This document shows, piece by piece, positions 22,375-36,298 of a DNA stretch of 64,000 bases. The notes under the pieces are model-generated. The model had not been told where the DNA came from. It was given only the letters and a program-made list of their open reading frames with translations, and searched no databases. Location: positions 649,799,420-649,863,419 of the forward strand of contig NC_081405.1 in NCBI RefSeq assembly GCF_030272615.1, read 5' to 3'. The position numbers were made by a program, and so were the translations under genes. How positions within the stretch are numbered: the stretch's first letter is position 1; every line of letters begins with the position of its first letter. Origin of the DNA: Cryptomeria japonica (lineage: Eukaryota > Streptophyta > Pinopsida > Cupressales > Cupressaceae).

Positions 22375-22529
22375 TATGCAGCCATTAACATGAGAGCGCT
22401 CTGCCATTCTGGTTTCATCCCTACTGTATAACACGAATAACCTAACCTAGATTTCGGGTTAGGGTATTCGTGTTATGCAGTAGGGATGAAACACGAATGG
22501 TGGAGCACTCTCATGTTAATGGCTGCATA
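22375..22529. repeat. Long inverted repeat (hairpin) in the Gypsy-A 5' LTR
   Basis: Arms of about 70 bases (22375-22448 and 22456-22529) are near-perfect reverse complements around a short centre at TAGATTT. The left tip TATGCAGCCATTAACATGAG is mirrored by CTCATGTTAATGGCTGCATA. A further direct copy of the TTTCATCCCTACTGCATAACATGAA words follows at about 22534-22565. The 3' LTR at 31715-31815 has only a single-copy version, so the hairpin is a private duplication of the 5' LTR. Confidence 0.88.
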
Positions 22530-22778
22530 TTCTGGTTTCATCCCTACTGCATAACATGAAATCCGGGTTAGGGTATTCATAAGTTAGCTTTAAAAAATAG
22601 AGTATGGCTTCTTAGTTTTATAACATTTAGTTTTAGGTTTTCATTTGTTATTTTAATATTTTAGTGAATGAAAAGGGGGGGAAACCTTATTCAAATTTTG
22701 AATAGGGTATCCCTATAGATTTTGGGAAAAACTATAAAATTATATTAATTTTCAGTCAACGAATTTCAATATCTCTCA

Positions 22779-22780
<2 letters not shown>

Positions 22781-22814
<34 letters not shown>

Positions 22815-22880
22815 TAAGAATATGTATGTGTAGGTTTAGTTGGATTAATCTATATATATATATATATATATAAAGGTATA
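22781..22880. repeat. CATA and TA microsatellites in the Gypsy-A 5' LTR
   Basis: A (CATA)n run at about 22779-22808 is followed by two TA runs. The homologous place in the 3' LTR is a single TA run of about 109 bases (31998-32106). Confidence 0.85.
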
Positions 22881-23458
22881 TATGTATTTATATAAGATAT
22901 ATAAATTAAAATCTTTTTTGATTATTTTTATTAATAAGTATTATTATCATGTTGTTGTTAATATTTAGACCTTAGGGGTTTAATTATTTGGCCAACATTA
23001 AATAAATTTTATAGGGCAATTTATATTGTGAATTTACTTAACCCTTTAGTCAAATTTGAGACACATTATATTTATTGCCCAATTGTCTAATAGATTTCAA
23101 TAATCTAAGTACTAGAATTAATTTAATTAATTCCTAGAGCAATTAAAAGATTATTTGAGATTAATAATATCTCTTGTCAATTTAGTTAGAGATTTTTGTT
23201 TAAATTAATTTATTAATTAATGATATAGTAATGATTCTTTTGGAGAGTTATTTTCCGCATTTAATTTATTTTAGCATGCTTGACTAAGTCAATTAGTTTG
23301 ATTATAGCAAACAACTCTTTTAATTTCTAGAGTTTTAACATAGTTAAGACAAGACTTATTATTGCTTTATTTATTATTTTAGCATAATTAGTTTTATTAG
23401 GTTGTTTTAAAAAAAAATTGTTGTTCCGTTTTTGCCCAAAAGTTTGGGCATGACATTT

Positions 23459-23470
23459 TGGTATCAGAGA
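23459..23470 (+). other. Primer-binding site of Gypsy-A (tRNA-iMet type)
   Basis: TGGTATCAGAGA starts three bases after the TGACA end of the 5' LTR and matches the initiator-Met tRNA complement at 11 of 12 bases. Confidence 0.9.
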
Positions 23471-23584
23471 AAGGTTTCCAACACTAGGAACCTTTCTCCA
23501 TTACGTTTCACTTTAATTATTTAATTAATTAAATTTTTCTCCAAAATTATTTATTTATTTCATTTTATTTTATTTTCTCATAAG

Positions 23585-24960
23585 GATGCCTCCAACTACG
23601 TGACAAGCTCACAAGTGCAGTAGGGGTCATAGGTGTGCACACATGGCATGCAAAGATGTTGATAGGAAGGAATCGGTTCCGAAAAGAAACACATAGGCTC
23701 CTCTCGAATGAACAGTTGACCCAAATTGAGACATCTTATCAGCACTTCAGAACCTAATTGGAATAGTGCAGGATAGGCTCCTAGTAGTTGACCATCAGGT
23801 AGAAAATCAGAACTCAAGGAGTCATAGATCACCAATTAGGGAACGAAGTAGGAGTAAACCTCCTAATTCCTTAGAGGGTCAGGCTGAGTATGAGCCTGAG
23901 TCTGTTCACCTACCCAGACCACCTCCGATATCAGCACCAGTGTACTATGAGAGATCACGTCATGATCTAGGGGATTTGATCAGAGAGGTTTTGTGCCTCC
24001 AACCACCATCTTTTGCGGGATCTACTGACAGGGTAGAAGCTGAGGCTTGGATTTTGAGCATAGATAGGTGCTTTGCATAGCGCTCCTATGAGAGCAATTT
24101 GAAGGCACGAGTAGCAGTCCACCTTTTGAGAGGAATGACCTCCACATCGTGGAAACAAGAGGAATACAAGTGTGGCCTAGTTGCAAACACCCTCACATGA
24201 GAGATTTTTTATAGAGAGGTTCAGGGAGAGATACTTGTTAGATAATTACAGACAGCGTAGGGTGGATGAGTTCCATAACCTCAAGCAGAAGGGTCTCTTA
24301 TGACCTAGTACGAGAGAAAGTTCTTCGAGGTCTTGCCATATGTGGATTACCTTAAAGATGAGAAGCTTCTCATCAACCATTTTATCAGAGGACTGAATGT
24401 CGGGATAGCAGGACCGGTGAGGATGGCTACTCCAGGAAGCCTTTGAGTTGCCATGGAGAAAGACTTGATAGCAGAGGAAATTCATGTTAGGCCATAGGAT
24501 ACGAGGGATAGGTTCTAGAACCGAAACCCTACACTCCAGATATACGGGTTTCAGAAACCCCATTGGAAGGGTAATAGAAGACATACATCAAGGTTTTCCA
24601 AACCCCCTCCTCCATAGCAGTCACAACAGAATGAGAGACAAAGGCCTTTGCAAAGTCAGCAAGGCCTAAAGCCCAAGCAATGACAGTCTCAGGGTCTGAG
24701 GCAAGATCAGCAACCCCAGGTTCCTTACACACCTCCGGCGAGGACTCAGCAATCCTCCAGGGGTGGGTACAGTGGTTCTAGTAGGACAAGTGGACAATAT
24801 TTCTCTAGGCCTTAGGGTGTATAGTTTCAGGCACACAGTGCTTGTTTCACATGTGGAACCATGGGGCACATGGCAAGAGAGTGTCTGCAGGGTCAGATGG
24901 CAGGAAGTCAGAGGATGGTAGCATCAAAGCCTAACAGTTGGGGATATGGGCAAGTTCCAT
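23585..24960 (+). pseudogene. gag: Gypsy-A gag (broken)
   Basis: ATG 23585 is the likely start (M-P-P); a stop follows five codons later. The frame can be followed with interruptions through a Pro/Arg-rich N-terminus, a retrotransposon gag core (EAEAWILSIDRCFA near 24040; SWKQEEY near 24150) and a Gln/Ser/Pro-rich linker to a complete CCHC knuckle at 24843-24884 (C-F-T-C-G-T-M-G-H-M-A-R-E-C). The TAG at 24078-24080 and many later TAGs lie where Gln is expected. A shift near 24200-24300 moves the frame. The zinc knuckle keeps all four metal ligands. Confidence 0.85.
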
Positions 24961-25039
24961 AGGGTCTTTGTAGTGGTTGACAACCACCAGGCAGAGCACC
25001 AGGCCATAGTTATTGAGGCTATAGGTATGATCAGTGGTA

Positions 25040-25674
25040 TCAGTGTATCTATATTATTTGATTAAGGAGCTACTGACTTCTTTATATCTCCATTGGTTGT
25101 GGAGCATTGTGGGCTAGTGGCAATTAGGCAAGGTGTCAATTGGGAAGTAGAGTTAGCTTCAGGGGCTATAGTGTCAGTGGAATCAAAAGTTAGGGGATGT
25201 CAGCTCCAGATTGGTAAAACCACCACCTTAGTAGACCTTAGAGTTACACCACTCAGATCTTATGGCATCGTACTTGGCATGGATTGGATTTATGCCCACA
25301 GAGCCAAGATGGATTATCACCAGAAAGAGATCAAGTGTGAGGATGATCATGGTTCTCCCATAGTAATCACTGAGATTCAGAGACCCATGTCTCTTTGTAT
25401 GATTTCCGCAATGCAGCTTAAGCAGAGCATGCGAAAGGGATTCCAGTTATTTGCCATCACCATCAATGATAGAGAGGAAGAGGATGAAAAGGAACCATCT
25501 ATTGATGACCATCCTATCCTTAAGGGATATTCAGATGTGTTTCCTTTAGAGCTGCCTGGTATGCTGCCCCGTAGAGAGATTGACTTTCATATAGACCTCA
25601 TACCAGGAGATGAGCTAGTTTTGAGAGCACCTTATAGGATGACCACAAATGAGCTTGATAAGCTCAAGATGTAG
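25040..25674 (+). pseudogene. Gypsy-A protease and linker to RT
   Basis: The retropepsin active site is visible as L-F-D-stop-G-A-T: a TAA at 25063-25065 sits where the Ser of D-S-G should be. A 193-codon open segment follows, 25093-25674, with the G-x-x-L-G-M-D-W-I motif near 25270 that is characteristic of Ty3/Gypsy proteases. A conserved linker follows (P-I-L-K-G-Y-S-D-V-F-P near 25520, leading to the RT N-terminus). It ends at TAG 25672-25674, one C-to-T from Gln. Confidence 0.88.
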
Positions 25675-26430
25675 CTTAAGGAACTTCTATAGAAGGGTCA
25701 CATTCATCCTAGCATATCCCCTTGGGGTGTACCAGTCATCTTTGTAAAGAAGAATGATGGATCTCTTCGGTTATTCATGGATTACCGTCAGTTGAACAAA
25801 GTAACCATCAAGAACCGATACCCTTTGCCCAAGATTGATGATTTATTCAACCAACTTCAGGGTGCCAAAGTATTTTCCAAAATAGATCTAAAGTCAGGGT
25901 ACCATCATTTGAGAATAGTGGAGAGCGATATCCATAAGACCGCATTTCGCAATAGATATGGCCACTATGAGTTCACCGTGGTTCCATTCGGTCTTACGAA
26001 TGCTCTAGCTATTTTCATGAGCCTCATGAATGGGGTATTCCACACATTCCTTGACCTTTTTGTGATTATGTTCCTCGATGTCCTATTGATATATTCTCAG
26101 AATGAGAAAGAGCATGAGTAGCACTTGAGGTAGGTTTTGTAGTGTTTGAGGGACAATCAATTGTATGACAGTTTGTCTAAGTGTGCTTTCTTTAGATCAG
26201 AGGTCAAGTACCTTGGGAATGTTATATCTGGTGATGGGATCTCAGATGACCCATCAAAGATCAGAGCTATTATGGATTGGCCGACACCAACCAGTGTGAT
26301 AGAGGTCAGGAGCTTCATGGGCTTAGCAGGTTATTATCGATGCTTTGTTGAGGGATTCTCTAGAGTCGCACATTCGATTACTTCTCTTCAGCATAAAGGG
26401 AAGAAATTCAAGTGGACAAAAAAGTGAGAG
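25675..26430 (+). pseudogene. Gypsy-A reverse transcriptase (active-site Asp replaced)
   Basis: RVT_1-type RT. Motifs in order: G-H-I-H-P-S-x-S-P-W-G near 25697; [20 protein letters not shown] at 25777-25836; [10 protein letters not shown] near 25876 (first catalytic Asp); V-P-F-G-L-T-N-A near 25982; then F-L-D-V at 26071-26082, where the family has Y/F-x-D-D. The second catalytic Asp is Val (codon 26080-26082), so polymerase activity is lost. In-frame TAGs at 25690, 26119, 26131 and 26140 all replace Gln codons of the family. The thumb/connection region continues at 26146-26427 ([10 protein letters not shown]). Confidence 0.92.
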
Positions 26431-26955
26431 AGGATCTTTCAAGAACTCAAAAAGGCACTTAATAGCACACCCATCCTTGTAGTGTCAGATCCCTCAGTTG
26501 ACTTCATGGTTTGCACAGATGCTTCCTTAGAGGGTTTAGGAGCAGTCCTCATGTAGGATGGTAGAGCTATAGCTTTTGAGTCTAGGAAACTTAAGACTCA
26601 TGAGCTTAACTACCCTACTCATGACCTTGATCTTGCAATAGTAGTGCATGCACTTGTGAGGTGGAGACACTTCCTTTTGGGTCATCATTTTGAGCTTCAT
26701 TCAGACCATCAGAGCCTTCAGTACATATTCACTCAGCTAAATCTTAATGCTTGTTAGAGGAGATGGATGGAGTTCTTATGCGAGTATGATTTTGATGTTC
26801 ACTACATCAAGGGGAAAGAAAATGTAGTTGCAGATGCCTTGAGTAGGAGACGTCATGAGGTATACTCCATATCTATGGGCACATATTTGAAAGATCGTAT
26901 ATTACACCTGTTGCCAGAGGATGGATGGTATTTAGAGGTTTGTCAAGTGATTTGA
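26430..26955 (+). pseudogene. Gypsy-A RNase H
   Basis: RNase H of Ty3 type: V-C-T-D-A-S-x-x-G-L-G-A-V near 26511 (catalytic Asp), H-S-D-H-Q-S-L near 26697 (Asp) and V-A-D-A-L-S-R-R near 26824 (Asp). The family Glu in the Y-P-x-H-D-L-E-L motif is Asp here (near 26628). TAGs near 26555 and 26756 again lie at family Gln positions. It connects RT to integrase. Confidence 0.88.
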
Positions 26956-26959
26956 TCTT

Positions 26960-27870
26960 AGGAGACCCTGGAGGGGAAGTATGTTGATTATTCCTTAGAG
27001 TTCAATGGACTATTATGCCATAGAGGGTGCATCTATGTACCTTCTTCTGGGGGATTACGAGAGTTCATTGTCATGGAGGCTTGTAGAGCTCCTTATGCAA
27101 TGCATCCCAGGGTTAAGAAGATGCATGCTGACTTGAGACAGTTATATCATTGGCTAGGTATGCGGCAACTTATTGCTGAGTTAGTAGCCTAATGTCTTGA
27201 GTGCCAGAGAGTCAAGGCGGGGCACTGCCATCTAGGTGGGTTGCTCCAATCTCATGCTATATCAGAGTGGAAGTGGGATACTATATCCATGGATTTCATC
27301 ATTGGTCTTCCCATGTCATCCCATTGCCATGATGCCATCTTGGTGATAGTTGAAAAGTTGACCAAAGTGGCCCACTTCTCACCAGTTTGGACTACCTTCA
27401 TAGCACCAACAGTGGCACAGGTGTTCTTGCGAGACATTGTTAGACTTCATGGTGTTCCATGCAAGATTATTTTTGATAGGGATTCCCTCTTCACTTCTTC
27501 CTTTTGGAAGACATTACAAGTAGCTATGGGCACCAAGCTATACAACCTATCATCCGAAAACAAATGGATAGACAGAGATGGTTAACCAGGTGTTAGTGGA
27601 TATGTGTCACATGTATGTCATGGATCACCAGACCAGATGGGAAGAGTACCTTCCCTTGGTAGAGTTTTCCTATAACAATGGGCATCACACCTCTTTGGGG
27701 ATGCCACCCTATCAGGCATTGTACGGTAGGCCTTGTAGAACACCTTTGAGTTGGGACCACATAGAGGACAAAGTTTCTATTGGTCTTAAGATAGTTCAAG
27801 ATATGGAGCAATAGGTGTATCTGATTAGGTAGCATCTTAGAGAGGCCTAGGATAGATAGAAGAAGTATGC
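26960..27870 (+). pseudogene. Gypsy-A integrase (broken)
   Basis: The N-terminal HHCC zinc domain reads near 27095-27210 (H-P-R-V-K-K-M-H and C-L-E-C-Q). The catalytic core has Asp in I-S-M-D-F-I-I-G-L-P near 27288 and Asp in F-D-R-D-S-L-F near 27472. A frameshift near 27545 moves the T-E-x-V-N-Q motif with the catalytic Glu (near 27565) into another frame, where it is preceded by a TAG at a Gln position. The conserved F-S-Y-N-N and Y-G-R-P-C-R-T-P-L motifs follow at 27660-27750. Four TAGs (27812, 27830, 27848, 27857) fall within 48 bases, all at family Gln positions. Confidence 0.9.
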
Positions 27871-28049
27871 AAATGCGAAGAGGATAGATCATAGCTTCTT
27901 GGTTGGAGATAGAGTCTTCTTGAGAGTGCAACCACATAAGAGTCCAATCCATTATGGAAAGGTTCCACGCTTGTACCTCACTTTGTAGGACCATTTGAGA
28001 TCCTTGAGAGGATAGGACCAGTTGCCTATCATTTAACATTGCCACCTAG

Positions 28050-28345
28050 CCTGTCACACATCCACGATGTGTTTCATGTATCAATTTTGAAGAAGTATAT
28101 CTATGACGAGTCTCATATTTTAGATTGGGATGCCTTCCAGGTGGAGTCGGATGGGCAGCTATCTTTGGAGCCCATTTGCATTTTGGTTCACCAGATGCTG
28201 GCCCTTCAAGGTTGAGAGCTGGACTAGGTTAGGGTCTAGTGAGATTGCTATGATGAGGTTACAACTTCATGGGAGGACGTAGCACATATGAGATCACAGT
28301 ACCCCCATATTTTTTATGAACTCCAGGAGGAAGTTCATGCCTAGA
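28050..28345 (+). pseudogene. Gypsy-A chromodomain-like C-terminus
   Basis: After the V-F-H-V-S-x-L-K-K-Y linker (near 28069) comes a region matching the C-terminal chromodomain of plant chromoviruses in outline: a hydrophobic strand (P-I-C-I-L), a charged variable segment with several stops, then T-S-W-E-D near 28270 and the terminal Y-P-H-I-F near 28303. Chromodomains of this group direct integration toward particular chromatin. The aromatic cage is degraded by stops, so only the family placement is supported. Confidence 0.7.
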
Positions 28346-28354
28346 GGGGGAGGG
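28344..28354 (+). other. Polypurine tract of Gypsy-A
   Basis: AGAGGGGGAGGG, directly before the TGTGAGG start of the 3' LTR. Confidence 0.88.
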
Positions 28355-32659
<4,305 letters not shown>

Positions 32660-32664
32660 ATACT
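32660..32664. repeat. Target-site duplication of Gypsy-A, right copy (ATACT)
   Basis: Exact copy of 11164-11168 directly after the 3' LTR. Confidence 0.95.
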
Positions 32665-33050
32665 TTCCTTTAAAGCTCTGCAATTTAGGAACTTTCACAT
32701 CCTTGTCACCATCATACAGGGTTTCTAACTTCACCCAAATCTTATGAGAAGTTTGCAATCCCATCACATTAGTCATTTCTAAATCAATCAGGGCACTCAA
32801 CAATGCTTCTTTGGCTCTTATGTTATGTTTAGCATCCTTGATCTCATTTGTAGTAATAGGACCATTCTGAGGAACATTGTAGACATTCTTTGTGATCTTC
32901 CAATGATCTTCTCAAAAGCATTTCAAGTGACACTCCATCTAGTCCTTCCATATGGTGTAATTAGTTCCATCAAATCTCAAACTCTTCTTCTTGAAAAAAA
33001 ATGTTGCCATCTCAGATCTCCTCAATCGATCAAGCTTCTTCCAAAGGATC
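32660..33050 (-). pseudogene. gag: Copia-F gag, N-terminal part
   Basis: Minus-strand Copia gag: A-K-E-A-L-L-S-A-L-I near 32800, then W-V-K-L-E-T-L-Y-D-G-D near 32725, up to F-K-G-K-Y at the Gypsy-A junction. The same frame continues at 11168 on the far side of Gypsy-A. Sequence between the primer site and about 32860 is less clear and probably frameshifted. Homologous positions in Copia-A and Copia-C confirm the register. Confidence 0.82.
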
Positions 33051-33052
33051 TA

Positions 33053-33064
33053 GCTCTAATACCA
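33053..33064 (-). other. Primer-binding site of Copia-F (tRNA-iMet type)
   Basis: On the minus strand TGGTATTAGAGC follows the LTR end by two bases; it differs from the initiator-Met complement at one base (C to T). Confidence 0.88.
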
Positions 33065-33066
33065 AT

Positions 33067-34387
33067 TATTCACAACAACAATGAAGGAAAACTAAGAGGA
33101 GGGGGAGTGAATCAGTTTTCACCAGATTAAACAAATAATGCACAAATTCAAATATGATCAACAACAACAAGAATAAAGTTGAACACCACAACAACAACAC
33201 ACATAACACACAAATTTTCATGTGGAAGACTTAGTTAAGGAAAAAAACACAGTGGTAACCTACCCACAATATGATGATACACTATAGTAGTATGTGAAAA
33301 TATTAAAATGGGGAATGCACATGCATTGAGGCACAACCTAGAGCTCACTACGCAAAACAACAAAAAGGGCTAGAACCTAGGGAAGGTCCACTACTTTACA
33401 AAGATAAGACAACAATCTGGATTACATGAATTGAAGGAATAACATCTCCAAATGCCCAATCATAGTTTCGGTTAAGCACATTTGTCTGCTCTGCAATATT
33501 TCTTTGCCCTTCACTATATCAAAAGATCAATTCGCTTGTTTGCACATACAATACTCTCTAATAATGCAGAAAACACAACATACATCCAACTTACATGGAT
33601 ATGACACCTATTTATATAGATCATCAACCTCACTCTCAAGGTCAGCTCAACCCATAAGACCTAATTACAAAATTACATCACACGATACATAAATCAATAA
33701 CTGAACCAATACAATGCCGACAAGGATGTAGCATGGACCTAAATCAAATCCTTGAACATGCAACACCACCAAATAGCTTGCCAAAATTATCCACAACATG
33801 CTACACCACTGAATATGTCGCATAACATGAAGATCACCACCAGAACAATAAAATTTTCAATAATGCACCAAAAGATCAACGTGGACCAACAACACAAATA
33901 GGACATGATTAGGAAACACCCACAAACATGTTAGAACCATCCATAATAGTCGCAACAACACAACTTAACAAAATATTCATTGATCATCACACTAATATTC
34001 AAGAACACTCAACAACAACTTAAACTAGAAAGATAACTTGCAGAACACCAAATCATGAACCATCTGAATTGAGGACACACATGAACATCTCAAACACTCT
34101 CCCAAATCCGCAACTTAAGATATAATAATTCTGAAGTAATATTGATCAAACACCATAACTCAAATATTGAACACTAAAAAACCAGTCCACATACCAGACC
34201 ACATAACTTGATCAGATCACCTCATGGCATCATCAAACTTGCAATGAATCAACTAGAAATACTAATCTCTAAAACCTAAAATTAGCACCAACAAATCTGC
34301 AACTTACTGCACCACTAGATCACAAGAACACAAGAATATGTTGACATCAATGAAAACAACACATACCAACAACAAATCCATCCAACA
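33067..34387 (-). repeat. Copia-F 5' LTR
   Basis: 1,321 bp on the minus strand, starting TGTTGG (34387-34382) and ending GAATA before the primer site. Its downstream half matches 9850-10585 and also the LTR at 63135-64000. The conserved core reads as GGAAAAAAACACAGTGGTAACC near 33239. Confidence 0.85.
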
Positions 34388-34392
34388 ACTCT
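34388..34392. repeat. Probable target-site duplication of Copia-F, right copy (ACTCT)
   Basis: Counterpart of ATCCT at 9845-9849, with 3 of 5 matching. Mutation since insertion is the simplest reading. Confidence 0.5.
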
Positions 34393-34602
34393 AGTTATTG
34401 ATTCATCCATATCATGGGAAGTATGAGGAGAATGGGGATAAATGATGTCATTTGTTGCATTAGAGGAAGCACCAAAATTCTCATGGAACAAGTTATCCAA
34501 CTAAGGCTACATATTCTTAGTGTTTAAACCTTGGGAAGACTTAACTATACAACATCTTCTCATTGGACTATTGTATGTAGGGCTAATGCTAACAAAAATC
34601 AT
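34388..34602 (-). pseudogene. Unrecognised ORF, upstream piece (split by Copia-F)
   Basis: Minus-strand frame from ATG at 34602-34600 to the Copia-F junction. It contains M-R-R-C-C-I-V-K-S-S-Q-G-L-N, two TAGs near 34505-34515 (one C-to-T from Gln), then F-H-E-N-F-G-A-S-S-N-A-T-N and H-D-M-D-E-S-I-T-R. The frame runs directly into the piece at 9849-9283, giving about 260 codons in all. An in-frame stop lies upstream of the ATG. No domain is recognised. Confidence 0.5.
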
Positions 34603-36037
34603 GTACAAACAAGGGAAATTTGAATGCCAAAATTAAGAACTACTATTAAGTAATCCAATTTGTTATAACAATGATTGATTAACCAATAATTTAAATAATG
34701 TGATTTATGAGGTTTAACAATAAATTCTTTTAAATCATAATATAACATGTCATAATAATAAAATTTGAAAATATACTTGAAAAATTATGCAACATGAAAC
34801 TTAATTTTATAATAATAAATTAGGGTTCTTGTGAATTATAACCTCTAAACTTATGTAAATCAAGTGGAAATAAAAGCCATGAGTGTAAATTTGAATTTTA
34901 AAATGCATATAAAAAATTAGATCTAAGACAAGAAACCAAAATTAAGTATGAAAGATGTCAGATTCATCAAAATGTAAAGTTGTGAAAATTAGGAATTAGG
35001 GTTTCGCCATGTAAATCCACTAAATAACCCAATTAACACAACTACATTGAAAAAGCGTTAAACCCAATAGATCTAGAATCAATCCAAACAAGGAATGGGC
35101 TAAGATTCTGATTGGATTCATGGGTTGGAATTCATCTTTCTTAGTTGAATTTGAAATGTATTTGTGAAATTAGGGTAAAAGTATGAATAATTGAAGTAAA
35201 TTGTTAGAAATGGACTACTATAGATATCCGATTGAGCCTTAAACTGATATCTGTGCAAAAGATGATATTTAGAATATGTTCCCAGAAGCTTGGACTAGTT
35301 TTTCAGGACTAGGTGGCATAGATCTGCCTTGGTCCTCTAAATTTTCTATCATTGAAATTTGAAATTATTCATCACTATTGACTCTATTGGAATTCCTGCG
35401 TACAGCTCCTGGACCTATTCTCTACACACAAAAAAGAGAGGGAAAGATGTTTGGAATAGGGGTTTGACTTAGGTCAAAGCCTAGTTTTGGAATTAATCAT
35501 GAAATTTAATTGATACATATAATGAAAGAGTGTAATAAAATACTATCCTTCTAAGGGAAAGGCTAGAATTCTTGAAACAACAATGTATACCTTGACAAAG
35601 TTTTGTTTTACCTTCACACAAAGGTTTTAGGGTTTCATATAGAATGTATTAATAAAACATTGAGCACAGATTCCATCTTCAATACTTTGACTTGACTTCA
35701 CTACTACTCCAATGCTTGATGAAAGACTGATTGCTTGCTCACTTGAATTCAATTTCTTTAGTGTAATTGAGATCATAGAAGTTGTTATCTTATAATATCA
35801 ATTAGATTTGAAATGAGAGAAGTAGACCCCCTTTTACACTTGACTACCCAAAAATAAATTAAATTTTTGGAGTAGGCTAACATGGGATCAAATTTTCCAA
35901 TCAAATCAAATGACCGTTGTAGGGCTTGAAAATGATGAGATAAGTGTAAAATGACTAGGGTGCCACATGAGGGGGAAGAAGATAAAATGATGAGAATGCA
36001 ATATTGATAGAGGGTGTGAGAAGAATCAACATGTTAA

Positions 36038-36298
36038 TCAAGCATATAAAGTAAAGCCTAAGTGAGGATGAAATTGTAAGTGAGTATAATTTATGATGCT
36101 ATAATGGTGTCCACTAGTTTTACATAAGAAGAGTGAACTGGTGCTATAATGATGTCCATTAGTTTTACATAAGAAGTATGAACTAAGGCCACATAGGGAT
36201 TTTAATTCACATTTAATCAATTGATCCATAGTAGGAACTTCAATCATTCTAGAGATTTGAACACCTTCACTGAAAGCAATTAAAACCTTATCATTCAT
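36038..36298 (-). CDS. Hypothetical 86-codon frame with internal duplication
   Basis: ATG at 36298. It begins M-N-D-K-V-L-I-A-F-S-E-G-V and continues to a 15-residue segment (Y-F-L-C-K-T-N-G-H-H-Y-S type) that is repeated once. I do not recognise it. The uninterrupted first half could be the remnant of a larger transposon-encoded protein. Chance is a real alternative at this length. Confidence 0.25.
   Translation of the reverse strand: MNDKVLIAFSEGVQISRMIEVPTMDQLIKCELKSLCGLSSYFLCKTNGHHYSTSSLFLCKTSGHHYSIINYTHLQFHPHLGFTLYA
36096..36185. repeat. 45-bp tandem duplication
   Basis: Two copies of a GCTATAATG(G/A)TGTCCA(C/T)TAGTTTTACATAAGAAG unit, starting near 36098 and 36143 (period 45). The period is a multiple of three, so the minus-strand frame through it stays open. 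Confidence 0.85.

Larger units (their letters stand above)
19526..23455 (+). repeat. Gypsy-A 5' LTR, main part
   Basis: Colinear with 28929-32659 of the 3' LTR. It contains a transcribed-looking non-coding stretch, a GC-rich island (about 22127-22315) in otherwise AT-rich DNA, a 155-bp hairpin absent from the 3' LTR (22375-22529), microsatellites near 22024-22055 and 22781-22880, and ends TGGGCATGACA. Open frames in this stretch have counterparts in the 3' LTR but no family motif, and they diverge like non-coding DNA. Confidence 0.92.

Noticed and set aside
22375-22529. The hairpin as a MITE or a foldback DNA transposon
   Set aside because: Its sequence is a duplication of adjacent LTR sequence present in single copy in the 3' LTR, and no flanking target duplication is visible.
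23585-28345. Possibility that TAG is reassigned to glutamine in this genome
   Set aside because: TAA and TGA stops, frameshifts and lost catalytic residues are also common in the same elements, and many CAG codons remain. Deamination of methylated CHG sites explains the excess without a changed code.
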